Shown here: positions 24,181 to 35,964 of the stretch, piece by piece
How positions within the stretch are numbered: the first letter of the stretch is position 1
Layout of the letters: the number at the start of each line of letters is the position of its first letter
NCBI GenBank assembly: GCA_004794785.1
Contig: SJOL01008347.1
Location: 1,737,096-1,801,095, forward strand
Length of the DNA stretch: 64,000 bases
Origin: Opisthorchis felineus
Taxonomy: Eukaryota; Platyhelminthes; Trematoda; Opisthorchiida; Opisthorchiidae
Direction of reading: 5' to 3'
Notes under the pieces: model-generated
Seen by the model: the letters and a program-made list of their open reading frames with translations, nothing else
Told to the model about the DNA's origin: nothing
Database searches by the model: none
Made by a program: the position numbers and the translations under genes

Positions 24181-27100
24181 AGTAGTTATCTGAGGCCTGC
24201 TAGGGAGCCTTCCGCCTCACCAGCAAGTTGCTGCAGTTGTTGGATTCGGAAACGACGTTTTTACTGATGACTATACTGGATTACGGTTTCCATGATCACG
24301 AAGTACAAGGCGATACTGCTAGCAGGACTGAAAGCTGCGAACGAGGGTTACCATGACAACTTACGCAGTTTTATCGCCAAAAAGATCCCAGCGAATGCTC
24401 AAGCCTAATGTGTTACCAGGATCGTGTGTGCAATTCAGGACCATCGGGTGTTGGCTCAAACGGTGGGACAAACAGAGTGCTTCCAAAGGTTGGCAACTAG
24501 ACCCTGCCCTAATGCTCATACCGACGTGTGTAGGTGCCTTAATTGAATCCCTATAAAAGAGTGGTGATGCAGTCTTTGGATTCGAAGAACATGCAGAACC
24601 TAAAGCTTCCTTCTTCAAACAATTGCTGAACATCTTTTAAATGTGATGCAGCTTGTACAGCTGGCAGTGACGCTGCTAAGACTTTCAAGTAGGCTTTATT
24701 TTAAAGAACTTAAGTTGTGGTTTAGAGCACAAACGGATAACTCTATAGAGTGAGTAAACTTTTCAGGGTCGGTGACCACGCTGCCCCTCTGAAGTTATGG
24801 ACTCACGCCATTTCAGGCTTTCCTTGAATCAGAGAAGCTCAACACGTTGGATGGGTTTTTCGAAGCTTATTCACAAAAACCTAACCTCATAGCTTACGCT
24901 GACAAAATAAAATTCGCACTGTCATTCGACAAGCCAATCTAGAGGATCCTCGTAGGTTTACAAAACAACTCACATTTTTGTATGCTGTGCCAAAAGTTTT
25001 GAAATAGGTCAATCGTATGCGGGGATAAACATTTATCTCCAAGCCTCCAGATTTACTGGAGCAAGTGATACCTAAACTGTACATTCTAAAGACGGCTAAA
25101 GAAGAAGATACCAAGTAAACACACCCCAGGCAGTATTTCAAGTAGTACAACGACATCCGTCTCCCAGGGGATGCACCATTTTGCTCGTTTATCCGTACAT
25201 ATGTTTTGCACATCTGTGGCTTACTTACTGTACTTGTGGATTCCGCTTCCGTTAATTTCAGTTAGAATCATCTACGCTGCACGAATATAAGCTGTAAATT
25301 ACCATCCTGTTTACTTTTAATAATAACACAAACAGTAACATAAATGCTGTAACCGTGACAGTTTAGCACCATTTTCAAGAATTTTATTTGAAGAAAATGA
25401 GTAAAACTGAATGAAAGAGTTCGCATCAGTGGCAGCTTATGGACAGTTTGCACATAGTTCCATAGTCAAAGTACAAACGCTTGACTGTCTGGGGGAAACT
25501 CATTCTGAGACAAACTTTCTCAGAATAGTAACCCTCAGCAAGCAATTTAATTAGTTTTCTCCAGATGCATTGCCTGCTGAGGGTCTGTAGTAAGCCCGGA
25601 AAAAATTGGTTGAAAATAGCGGCCCACAAGGCTAGAGGTCACTCCCAGCAAAATCGCCGTGGCAGGTGTGAAAATAAAAACCTTCGTTGTAGGCTGTTGT
25701 CATGTGGGATCCAAAGACAGCGGTGGTCCACTGATCCCCAAAACAACACTGCTATCTAGGACCTCTTGTTGTACTGCTTGCCGGGAAATGCCGATTGATG
25801 AGTTACCCAAATATCAGGTTGCACTTTCGGATAAATCTGCTTAAGTTGGAAAAAGGCTTTAAAGTTCACGATAAGTGTTCATATCTTAGAACAATCTCTT
25901 AACGTCCAGTGATCTACTCACCATTTTATATGACTAATTACGTTATTATTGTCATACGTGAACAACCTGATTGTTACAGTATGAACAAACACTTCGCGTG
26001 TTATAGGTGTTAGGCAAAGGTTTCTTCTTCCATGAGCTGCAGTAGCTGCCGAATTTGACTACCAGCTTTGCAAGCGAAACCATTAGTTTCAAAGCGCACA
26101 CGACAGATGTGGGACACGCTTTTCTCCTGAGTGAAGCAAAGTTACAAGTTCTCACTTAGCTATCACATGCAGCCAACTGATAAAGTGACGGTGGCATACA
26201 CTTTTCTTTTCTGAACGCATGCATTAGGACGCTGCATGAGAAGGATATCCCAGTGAGTGAGGAAGGGATAAAATGTTGCACTCGATTCACACGTCAAACC
26301 CACCAGTGTTATGATGGATACATTCACCCACTCCCATTTCGAACCTACTTATTATAGGCAACGGATAAGGGGTTCATCTTCTGTCGGCTGAACCAAAGTT
26401 GGAGATCATCCCACGCATCCAGCCAAGCAATATCCTGAAAACTAAACACGGTCAAACACATGTCAATATTTCTCAAGTCATTACGCACGAATCAACTTCC
26501 AGTTTCCGACAGTTACTACCTGTGTAGTTTCCTATATTGTTGCCCCACAGGTGTACCTGAGCTTTTGTAAGAACTGGTAACTTTCTATCAGTTCGGATAC
26601 TCATCAAAAGTCCTGCCAACTTGAATAGTTACTGCCTTCTCTGACGGTTTTTGCTTACCTGGGGTAACATTATTTCGGGTAGCCAAGATCATTTCCTCTA
26701 GGAGTATACTGGATAATAACAGGTCCTTTATTGTGGAGGAAAACGGTTTAGGTGGCCCTTGAGCTGAAATTATCAGGATGCGGTCAAGATTCTACCGTTA
26801 CACAGAAATCAGTTATAAAATAGTCAGGAAAAGCATCCTACCAAAACTAACATCCAAGACGACACATGATTGGTGAATTTACTCAAAGTTCGTCAGGCTA
26901 TCCCGTCTGTGATATCCGTTGGAGCATGGGGCCTTTCTTGTTGAACAGTGTTGCCAAGCTGATTTTACCCCGCAGCCTGTTGGTTTCTTTCCGCATTAGG
27001 TCATCGAAAAGAGTTTGTCGACAGGACGAGATAATGCGCAGTAAGCTAGGTTGGAACGCAAAATCAGATATTCCTGGGTGTGCACCAACCATCATAACTA

Positions 27101-29939
27101 AAAAGTGCATGTTGTTTCGGCTGATAAGAGAGTAGCAGGCTTTCACTCAAACCACCTGTGAAGTACATCATTTCTCTGCTCGAACTTTCTACCCACCTAA
27201 TTATGGGTAAGAGTAGTTGTCGGTATTCGCGCATTATTCTAGCAAGTCGCGTAGTGTTCGGTGCCAACATCAAAATGTTGCAAGTGCAAATCAGACTAAG
27301 AATTTTAAAGCTGTGTCATGGATGATGTCCAACGGACAATACAGGTAATCGATGCGTGTTTATTCAGAAAACGCTGCCTTGTGTATCTACTGACAACTTC
27401 ACCGTCGTACGCTTTTTTTGTTAAATTGTGGACATTGAATGCTGCCTGTGGAATAAAAAGGCAGGTTAGGAGTTTTATTGTTGCTTTTCGGTGAAATCGT
27501 ACACAGTATTAAGTCATAGGACCGAAGTCATTAATCTTCAGCACGTGACGCAATGGAGATTCTCGTAAAAAATGAAACGCACTCTTTTTAAAGTTATTAC
27601 CTTCAAAATCTGAAGCCTCACTTCTAGTACCCGCTGAGAATAAATTTTAAGAGATTTTCCGATTTATATAGTTACCAGCGTATATAGTTATCCTCATTAG
27701 GCCACCACCCTCCAACTTTCCGAACAAGGCAAGTGAATAATGAAATGAAATCATACACAAACGGCACATCACTTTACCAAAACATCAAGAGCGATTCCAG
27801 CAATTAACTTGTTTTGTTGCGCAGAGCTTTTACGAATTTCGTTTATGTAGTTATCCTCGTAAAGATAGAGAATTAAAGGAAAGAGCTATGCCCCCACAGC
27901 AACCTTCGATGTTGGTGCACGGATACCCTTAAGAACTGCATCATCATATCTACAACGTGTTCCAGTCATTGAAAGTATATTTAGTTACTAATACATTTCA
28001 CAATTCATCGTTAAACGAATTAGGTTACCGTCGAAAATATGTCACCTGCATTTTACAGCAGAATCCACTTTAATGAATCATTAATAGCAGAAGCTGTCTT
28101 GGCAATTGTGACAGCAAAAATACGTAAGCCTTTTCAATGACTCGAAAAGTATTGCAGCAGTCCAGTGTATCATGCAGCATCTACTAGCTATAGTCAGGTG
28201 AACAAGATAGATTCCTCTCCTTTTTCCTCGCATGTCCTCTGGATGGCTGACGCTTGTGACAGGGATACTGATAAGGTAATTTTGCGAATCGACTAAGTCA
28301 ACCGGGCGGATTCTCCGTAATTCACGATGATACCATCATCTTACGAACACCGCAATTCCCGTTACATTTGAAAAATGCGGCCTCAAAATTCCATTTCTTG
28401 CTTCAGCGGTAGCCTTATAATTGGTCATCCATAACTTTGTGCAAGTTGAAGTTCGTTATACGGTATTTGACAGAAATATTCGGTTTTGACAGCAGACGGA
28501 TCACACTCTTCAGTGGATCTTGTGACATATGTGGTTGCCCCTTTCACCGAGGATGAGGAATAACCATGTGCTGAAGCCGATGGCCCAATCCGTTTAATAA
28601 AATTACATTTTTCGCTTGTCCCATTTGAACGCCAGTACGTATGCTACGCACTGAGGCAACAGCTCTAATGCAGGATGCACATTTGGTGCGTGCCACAGCA
28701 GTACCTATCAGGTTTATCAATCATTCTCATCTTTCCCTCCTGGATCACAACCTCTGAGCTGGCAATTAACAAAGCGATTGAGTCGAGTGGTATTGGCTTT
28801 TGTGCTAAATCATTAACTGACTGTTCCTGAGTCGTCCTCAGCCGAAGGCTGAACGAAGAGGACTGCGTGGGGCAAAAAAATGCATCCATGTGAGGAAGCC
28901 TTTACAAGAGTAGAGAAATTATATATATCACCCTTCATCACCGGATATTTTCATAGGTTTTTACTACAAACGGAGTCAAAAGGGAAAGAAAAACGGTCAC
29001 GGTACGCCAGAATAAGCGCCACGCTTCCAACATTTAACCCAAAGTGAAAATATGGTCAATGAAACCCCAACCAGTGTCAGACTCACCTTAGTTCTCATGA
29101 ATCTCACACCTTTTAAAAAGGACCAATCTGTGTTGGTTAACAAAAGAGAGCACCTTGGAAGCTATGATCACTAGACTAAGGCCACGGTGGTTTTATTACA
29201 ATGTTATTGCACCTTTTTCAATGTGAGTTAGCGTCTAAGTGTTTAGTTCTGCATTCAGTCAACCACCATTCCAGATATTTTCGAATAGATTCGTCAGGTC
29301 AGCCACAAGGGATTCAGCACCTATTTTAAAAATTCAGCAACCAGTGCTTTTTTCCCTGAAGCAATGGTATTTCACTAGACTTCCGCTGTTCTTGACGTTC
29401 CATTCGGTTTCATGTGATCTTTCGGAGGGTTGAGATGGTGGGGCCAGCTGAGCTGTCTCTCAGTGTTCAGATCATTGTTCAATACAAATTTTCTATGGAT
29501 AAAAAGATTCCATCTTTTTTTGAAGATCATTCAGCCATCACTCACTAAATTAAAATAACTGATCGGATTAGCCTCACTGGGATGAAACTTCTCTCTGGTT
29601 CAAAAGCTCTCTCCAGCTCAGGGGCCTTCACTACCTAAAACCGCTGTCGGTGGATCCTTGGGCTCTCCGTCATTTAGTGCCCGATGGGTCTGTGCGCACC
29701 TTTATATGGTGTGCTGCCAGTGTATTTTTCATGGCGGTATTGAGGGATGCTGACTGTGGTGGGGTCCGCCATTTACTATGGTGTGTGAGTATTCTCGGGT
29801 TGCAGAAGCTGCAAAGTTGGGTTCTTCCGTCATTTTCTAATCTTCCACCAAATTACCACTGTTACCATTGTGCCCATTTCTTTCTGAAGGCCATTCAGGC
29901 AAACTACCTACATATCGCTCGGCTGTAGAGAATGAACTC
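24181..29939. other. No gene recognised
   Basis: Long non-repetitive-looking stretch. Isolated RT-like words occur (AYADKIKF near 24890 and PFLLNSVAKLIL near 26930) but without neighbouring motifs. A GC-rich segment at 29640-29900 is open for 92 codons on the plus strand and looks like a repeat, but I cannot name it. Confidence 0.35.
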
Positions 29940-31140
29940 ACATCAACCAGCCTATTCCGAGAGAAAGCGAATTAATATGCTCACCCACACACTGCCTCAA
30001 TAAAATTCCAGTTGTGTTCTCTCGAATAAACTCCAGTGTTCAAATAAAGCTGTCACCTGGTAGCCGACTGTCATGACATCTGAATGAGTCTAGAGGTAAC
30101 TGAAGTTGGTAACCTCCAGGTAGCACCGTACGAATGCACTCGCTGGAAGTTTGTATTGGCTAGAAACAGATGAAGCCCAGCGAATAGTTGAAGAACTCGC
30201 AGTATCGATCCTAAATCGGTTGCATGCATCGGTCGACATGCATTAATCTACCGGAAAACAAATATGACTATTAGAATCCCATCAAGAAAAAGGCTCTCGT
30301 CTCCGGCACTACGCAAAGCTCCAACGGCATAGACACCACGAACACCTGTATCAGGATAACCAGACATCTCAACAGTAAAGTGTGTAAAATTGAGGTTCGT
30401 CCCAGGTGAACTGAGGTTTGCGATCGTAATGCCTGCATGCTTCAGAGACTCAATATTTATCGTTAAAGATAGAAAACAAGGTCTAAGTAAGAGATCCATA
30501 TTGTCTAATTCAGCACAGGGCGCAAACTTCGAAAGCCGCAAGGTGGAACAGATTCACTGAGATATTTTCGTTTTATTTACCGGGCAAGAGTTCAGACGCA
30601 CAGAGGCAGTTGAGTGATTGCAGCTAAATGTACCAGTAAGACTTAGTTGAGTGACTTGTCGGGAATGGTCCGTAAATGAAGAGATGTAAGGGAGAGTGCT
30701 ACTTCCTGGTTGCTCAAGCCAAAGAAGGGATTCTTGATTCATCGACACAATTGTTTAATCCCAAGGGCGTTGAAATGATGTGGGGCTTGTTTAGAGACTC
30801 ATCACTTAGCCTATGCCTTAAACGTCTGAATCCCAAAAGAGAAGTTGTGAGAGGTTTCTGGAGGTTCCATTCTTTTAGAAGGTTTGCCCACTTGGTTTTA
30901 GGTGGGTAGCCTGGTCCGATGGTGGAGGGATTGAAGTACACATGTCCCACTTCTGACGCTACTGTGTTCAGCAGGTGCGTTTCGAGCCACGTGTCACTCT
31001 TTTTGTATTGTATTTTCACCGCAACGGATACTTCACCGGCGGTAATAGTCAGACACTGTACAACTTGAGTGTGCGGTTTTCAGAGGGGGGCTTTTCTAAC
31101 CCATCCTTCCCCAGAGGAATGTTGAATTGCTGCTTCCATA
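29940..31140 (-). mobile_element. Older 5' fragment of the same RTE-type LINE
   Basis: The minus strand aligns with the 5' coding part of the LINE at 33873-35358. At DNA level the N-terminal region is clear: GGAAGGATGGGTTAGAAAAG and AAACCGCACACTC near 31080-31110 match the start of the main copy. LLWLEQPGSSTLPYISS near 30700 matches its LLLRPGQPESTICPCSSS. The endonuclease follows: SLTINIESLKHAGITIA, then FTVEMSGYPDTGVRGVYAVG. An internal deletion of roughly 90 codons then joins directly to LFLANTNFQRVHSYGATWRL and a decayed SDH region. Stops and frameshifts are frequent. The copy carries no RT part. It lies head-to-head with the main copy and is clearly the more diverged of the two. Confidence 0.9.
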
Positions 31141-32462
31141 AATATGAATATGTTAGTCATATGCACTCATACTCCTGTCCCAAAATACAGTGCGACATTA
31201 ACTTCTCTCACAGTACAAAGACATGTTGTTCTTTCTAAGACTGAACAGGATAGCCTTTTTGATGTAGATAAAACTTGAAGAGGTGAATTCCAGCCATCGT
31301 AGACCACGGAATCTTTGCAGCATCAAAGCCTGACCACTACGACAAGGTGTCAGCCCTAGATCTGAAACAACCCACAGCCAATTCCGTAATAATACCAAAT
31401 TAAAAATAGCATTTGCCTTATGTGCTGTTGCTGGCATTAACAAGGCAGTCAAAACGTTCAAAACATCGCTGTTGGCAGTGGCAGCATGGCATTTTCATGA
31501 ATATGCCTGAATGGGTGCAACTAGATTACGAATACCAATAATTCGCAGGACACACGGCTAGTTGACGTCCAAACCGGATTACGATGGTATGAATATAAAT
31601 TAAATAGTTGCGATAAAACTTAAGCAAAGGCTTTGAGAACTTTTTCTACAATACTTGAGACCTGTTATGAGAATTCTTTAAGGCAGATGAAGTGGTAAGA
31701 AATGAACAGGAAGTTTGGGTGGACATTTTCCGGTCACAATGGACTGATAGTCGGGTGGAAAAGAGGAAGCATATCAGCTGCCACCAACATGGGGACAGTC
31801 GAAATTCTATGAGCTATCCTGATCACTAAAGCTCGTATGATATAGACAGCCTTCAAACTATTTTCGGATTAGATTCGTTATGAATTCAGTGCTAATGCTT
31901 TCAAGGTTTGTCGTGGCTGTAATTTAACAACTAATGAATATGGCTATATGTTGAATCCACTTTCCAGACAGACGTTTCTGTTGTAATGATTCTAACTTGA
32001 AAGATGCTGAGCATCCTGCATGGAGACGAGTAACATTTATAGCGCAATTAACGTACACACAAAATCAGTGGAAAGAAAAAGACTTAGGACGGAAATTGAA
32101 CCCCCCAACCCTCCAGTTAGCCGGATGAGCACTCGGACGTCTAAATGGATTGATGTGTTGCATTACATAAGCATTTTATCACAGCTCTTCTCTGTTTACC
32201 CACATCAGAAATTTAACGGATTCCCCCATCCCCTACATCATTTTAGACCACTGTCATCATTGGACATTCCAGTAGCAAGCGTATTTTGAACTTAAAGTTG
32301 GGACTTGATAGTGATGCTAGAATTCTTTGGTTCCATCAGGCAGATATGGGTATCATTCTGACCTATTAAGCAATGCTTTACCAAGAACAGTGCCTTTATA
32401 TTCTGGGCATCCTTTTAACCGTAACGAGCAGCCTATCTAGCTAAGAAACATCATAAACAAAT
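31141..32462. other. No gene recognised
   Basis: Spacer between the two divergent LINE copies. The minus strand at 31198-31461 is open for 87 codons, with no recognised product and no match to the main copy's 5' flank. Confidence 0.4.
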
Positions 32463-32487
32463 GACTCAACTGAGAATCAGTTGAGTC
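32463..32487. repeat. Perfect 11-bp hairpin
   Basis: GACTCAACTGA and TCAGTTGAGTC are exact inverted repeats around a GAA loop. It sits 49 bases before the decayed foldback element. It may be a small cruciform-forming site or chance; no function is inferred. Confidence 0.85.
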
Positions 32488-32535
32488 TCCGGAGCCCAAC
32501 AACACACTTTGAAAATGCTTTTCTGTCTGCAATTC

Positions 32536-32706
32536 TCATCCCTGGTTGTGCCGTCGTTCGGCAAACTTGGCAGTTAGATTGCACATGTTTCCACACTAAC
32601 CGGGGAGACATTATCACCGCGCACTGGTGAAGTCTATTCGATTGGGGATAAAACGTTTAAAAGCCAACTGCCGAGCTACGGAACATGACCACAGCCATTT
32701 GGTGTT
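32536..32706. mobile_element. Decayed copy of the foldback element
   Basis: This segment aligns end to end with the foldback element at 61374-61575. On the left arm, CTTGGCAGTTAGATTGCA corresponds to CTTGGCAATTGGCTTGCA, and GGGGAGACATTATCA to GAGGAGACATCATCA. On the right arm, AAACGTTTAAAAGCCAACTG corresponds to AAACGTTTGCAAGCCAATTG. The central spacer is a little shorter. The arms still pair with each other over most of their length but with many mismatches. No coding capacity and no target duplication are visible. Confidence 0.75.
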
Positions 32707-33439
32707 TGAGTGTGCATTTCACTGAGGAAATCCGGCTAGATGAAATAAATCAAGCCTATGAACCTGGGTATTCTTTTAATTTTTTCTATACACACAACTT
32801 AGCCGCAATACTCCACATTCATTTACGATATGGAAGATGATTAAAAATACTTGCTTTCTACTGGCGACTAAAACCATGATCAAAGCTGGACGATATGATG
32901 GCATCCAAAATAAGCTAGGTCAAGAACTAGCTAGTAAATGAGGTGTGATTGCCACTAGTATGGGATTAGATACGAAGCCAGATAACACTGTTAGGACTAG
33001 ATATGAACACACAATAATCTACGTTATCTCCAACGACAACATAAAAGATGGAATAACCTGCGAAATAATTAATGACAGGGATGCACTGATCATATCTATG
33101 CATCACTTAAAAACACTGGAGCAGTGCCACGCATTTAACCCTCCAAAAGCCGCGCTTTTCCATCCGCTTTAAAGAACCCTTCGACCCTTTGGACAGGTAG
33201 CCCCTTCAAAATATCCTTGACCAGAGAAAAAAATATTTTCTGTTCTAAGTGACTGTTGAAGAAAGGTTTGTGAAAGGCAGACCATGACGTGGAAAAGTGA
33301 AGTGAAATCAGCTACTGCCAACTAAAGTGCTGTGCGATGTTTGCTCCTTCTTGGCTGATATCCAAGTTGTCCTGCTTGCACATGGCTGGAGAATTTGCAG
33401 GGTATGGCGAGCAACCGATCTCAGTGACGTGCATACTAC
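32707..33439. other. No gene recognised
   Basis: AT-rich sequence upstream of the LINE. The minus frame 33312-33542 overlaps its end and is not recognised. Confidence 0.4.
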
Positions 33440-33872
33440 CATCTCCTAGCCGGAATGCGTCACCAAGCTTTGTCTGTCTATGCACATGACTTATTTTGAT
33501 TAAACCTCGAAAAAGACGCTCTGCCAATCCCGATGCTGGCACCTTAATCTGACATGATACACGGATGTGTTTATTTTGATGATATCCACGGGTAGAGACA
33601 AGTTATTCTTGATCGTTTTTTCTAAGGATATAGGGCTTCTTTACACTAGGTCCTCACCCTTCCTTTTTCTTCCAACACTTTACCAAGACATTATTCCCTC
33701 ATGGCTGGAAGCGCCGAAATGTACTACTGGTTTGTTGTTGTCAGTGGTGATGAGGATCGAAGATCTAATACGTAGAATAAATTCCCTATTCAGGGATGTC
33801 CTGGTATTTTCATCACCATAGAACGCCAAACAAAACATCAACAACCAAAAGATGAATCCTGAGTAACTTGTA
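33440..33872 (+). repeat. LINE 5' leader, shared with 53.5 kb
   Basis: This sequence upstream of the LINE ATG has a diverged relative at 53480-53800. Shared words include GATGTG.TTATTTT.ATG, TCGT.TTT.T, GGATAT..GGCTTC and ATTC.CTCATGG. Its position directly before the coding region suggests a 5' UTR with promoter function, as LINEs need an internal promoter. No TATA-like or initiator signal can be assigned with confidence. An unrelated repeat into which the LINE inserted is the alternative. Confidence 0.55.
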
Positions 33873-35358
33873 TTGTCTAATGAACTTTCTAATCCACTGC
33901 GAGACGTGTTGCTGCCTTCCCCCGTGGAAGGACGGGTCAGAAAAGGTCAGCCCCAAAAACCGCACACTCCGATCACCCAACGGTTGACCGTGACCGCCAG
34001 CGCATTATTCAGAAATACTTTTAAAACCAAACAGCCCGGTGCTGCTCAAAAGGCACCTGTTGTACGCAGCCGCATCAGGAGTGAGACAGTAATGCCCTAC
34101 TCCCTGCGCCCCCGGGCCAGGCCGGCCCCCTACAGCCAAGTACGTCAGACTATTCAGTCACTGGCTCCGGGAAGGGTCCCCCAACAAAACCCTAACAACC
34201 GCTGTCTCGCGGTCCAGACTCTTGAGTCAGAGGCTAGAGGCAGGGTCCCAGAACAAAACCCTACCTCCTCCCACTGCCTTGTGAGTCAGACTTTTGAGTC
34301 AGAGGCTCAAGGTGGGGTACCTCAACTAAACCTCCTTCTTCGGCCTGGGCAACCGGAAAGTACCATTTGCCCTTGCAGCTCTTCGCTCACCGGCTATCTC
34401 GCTCACTACATACCAACCCATCGTACAATGCAGTGCGATCAACCCATCTGCCAATCTCCTAGCCACTATTTCGGGTCTCAACCATCGCCCAGAAAAATAA
34501 ACCAAAATAATCACCTACTAACCTCAGAAGACCTGATCCACGTTGCAGCCTTTAATGTCCGTACTATATGTCAAATTGGGCAACAGGCATCCCTTGCTGA
34601 GACCTTACTTTCCCTCTCTATCGATGTATGTTATGTCTCCGAAACACGCATACAAGACTCCACTTCCGTCGTGCTCCTCAAGCCGCTTAGGACGAGTTCA
34701 GATGTTCCACACTTCACTCTTCAGGCATCCGGTGATCCTGACGCAACGGCTCGTGGTATCTACGGTGTGGGAGTTGCACCCAGTCCCAGAGCTGAAAGCG
34801 CCTTACTGTACTGGATCCCAGTAAACAGTCGCCTTTGCGATGTGCGGTTGTCTGGCTCAATTAAGATTAACACGGTTAGATGCGGTAAACGGTGTTCGTT
34901 TGTCGTATCAGCATACGCCCCAACAGATAGCAGTTCTGAGACTGAGAAGGACCAGTTTTATGAAGACCTGTCACGACTGCTTTGGTCGGCAAGAAGGACG
35001 GATATAGTAATCCTGGCGGGTGATATGAATGCCCAAGTTGGACGGCTAGGTCCGGAAGAAGCATAATTTGGTGGTAGATTCGGAGTCGATGCTGAGCGTA
35101 CGAATAATGGGGAGCGGCTTCTTCAGTTGTGTGCAGATCATCGTCTGTTCCTGACCAGTACGAACTTCCAACACAAACGCTCACACCGAGTTACTTGGAA
35201 GCTACCTACCACAAGACAGTCGTGGACTCAATTGGACCATATGGCTATCAGTTACCGATGGAGAGCCTCAGTTAAGGATTGTCGTTCCTTCTGGGGTACG
35301 CAACTGGACTCTGATCACGCCATCGTGCGGGCCCGCTTAGCACTTCGCTTTCCGCCAG
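33873..35358 (+). pseudogene. LINE ORF, N-terminal extension and endonuclease half
   Basis: One frame runs from an ATG at 33873 to the gap, broken only by a TAA at 35064-35066 after GPEEA. Residues 1 to about 225 form a Pro/Gln/Arg-rich extension. It contains 23-24-residue tandem units starting GRVPQQNP, GRVPEQNP and GGVPQLN at 34170, 34239 and 34311. The endonuclease follows with its signature residues: AFNVRT, SETRI, GIYGVGV, SAYAPT, LAGDMNAQ, then after the stop LFLTSTNF, WTQLDH and DSDHAIVRARL. The enzyme nicks target DNA to prime insertion. Apart from the single nonsense codon the domain is in good shape, so the copy decayed fairly recently. The ATG could lie further in; it was chosen because the decayed minus-strand copy aligns from about the same point. 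Confidence 0.95.
34170..34330 (+). repeat. Coding tandem repeat in LINE N-terminus
   Basis: Units of 69 and 72 bases plus a partial third encode GRVPQQNP...QTLESEAR, GRVPEQNP...QTFESEAQ and GGVPQLN. The length difference keeps the frame. The decayed copy at 29940-31140 appears to retain at least one unit. The function is unknown; it may be a flexible spacer before the endonuclease. Confidence 0.9.
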
Positions 35359-35964
35359 NNNNNNNNNNNNNNNNNNNNNNNNNNNNNNNNNNNNNNNNNN
35401 NNNNNNNNNNNNNNNNNNNNNNNNNNNNNNNNNNNNNNNNNNNNNNNNNNNNNNNNNNNNNNNNNNNNNNNNNNNNNNNNNNNNNNNNNNNNNNNNNNNN
35501 NNNNNNNNNNNNNNNNNNNNNNNNNNNNNNNNNNNNNNNNNNNNNNNNNNNNNNNNNNNNNNNNNNNNNNNNNNNNNNNNNNNNNNNNNNNNNNNNNNNN
35601 NNNNNNNNNNNNNNNNNNNNNNNNNNNNNNNNNNNNNNNNNNNNNNNNNNNNNNNNNNNNNNNNNNNNNNNNNNNNNNNNNNNNNNNNNNNNNNNNNNNN
35701 NNNNNNNNNNNNNNNNNNNNNNNNNNNNNNNNNNNNNNNNNNNNNNNNNNNNNNNNNNNNNNNNNNNNNNNNNNNNNNNNNNNNNNNNNNNNNNNNNNNN
35801 NNNNNNNNNNNNNNNNNNNNNNNNNNNNNNNNNNNNNNNNNNNNNNNNNNNNNNNNNNNNNNNNNNNNNNNNNNNNNNNNNNNNNNNNNNNNNNNNNNNN
35901 NNNNNNNNNNNNNNNNNNNNNNNNNNNNNNNNNNNNNNNNNNNNNNNNNNNNNNNNNNNNNNNN
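35359..35964. other. Assembly gap (606 N)
   Basis: A run of N replaces the segment between the endonuclease and RT domains. The flanks belong to the same kind of element in the same orientation, so the gap probably hides the interdomain region. A join of two different copies cannot be ruled out. Confidence 0.98.

Noticed and set aside
24840..24950. AYADKIKFALSF resembling RT motif C
   Set aside because: No box A, box B or thumb motif in any frame nearby; a single short match is not evidence.
26866..27135. IRWSMGPFLLN and NSVAKLIL resembling RT box B
   Set aside because: The key QGCPLSP residues are absent and nothing downstream follows the RT order.
33312..33542. Minus-strand 76-codon frame as a gene
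   Set aside because: It overlaps the LINE leader, has no known motif and its aligned relative at 53.5 kb is not open.
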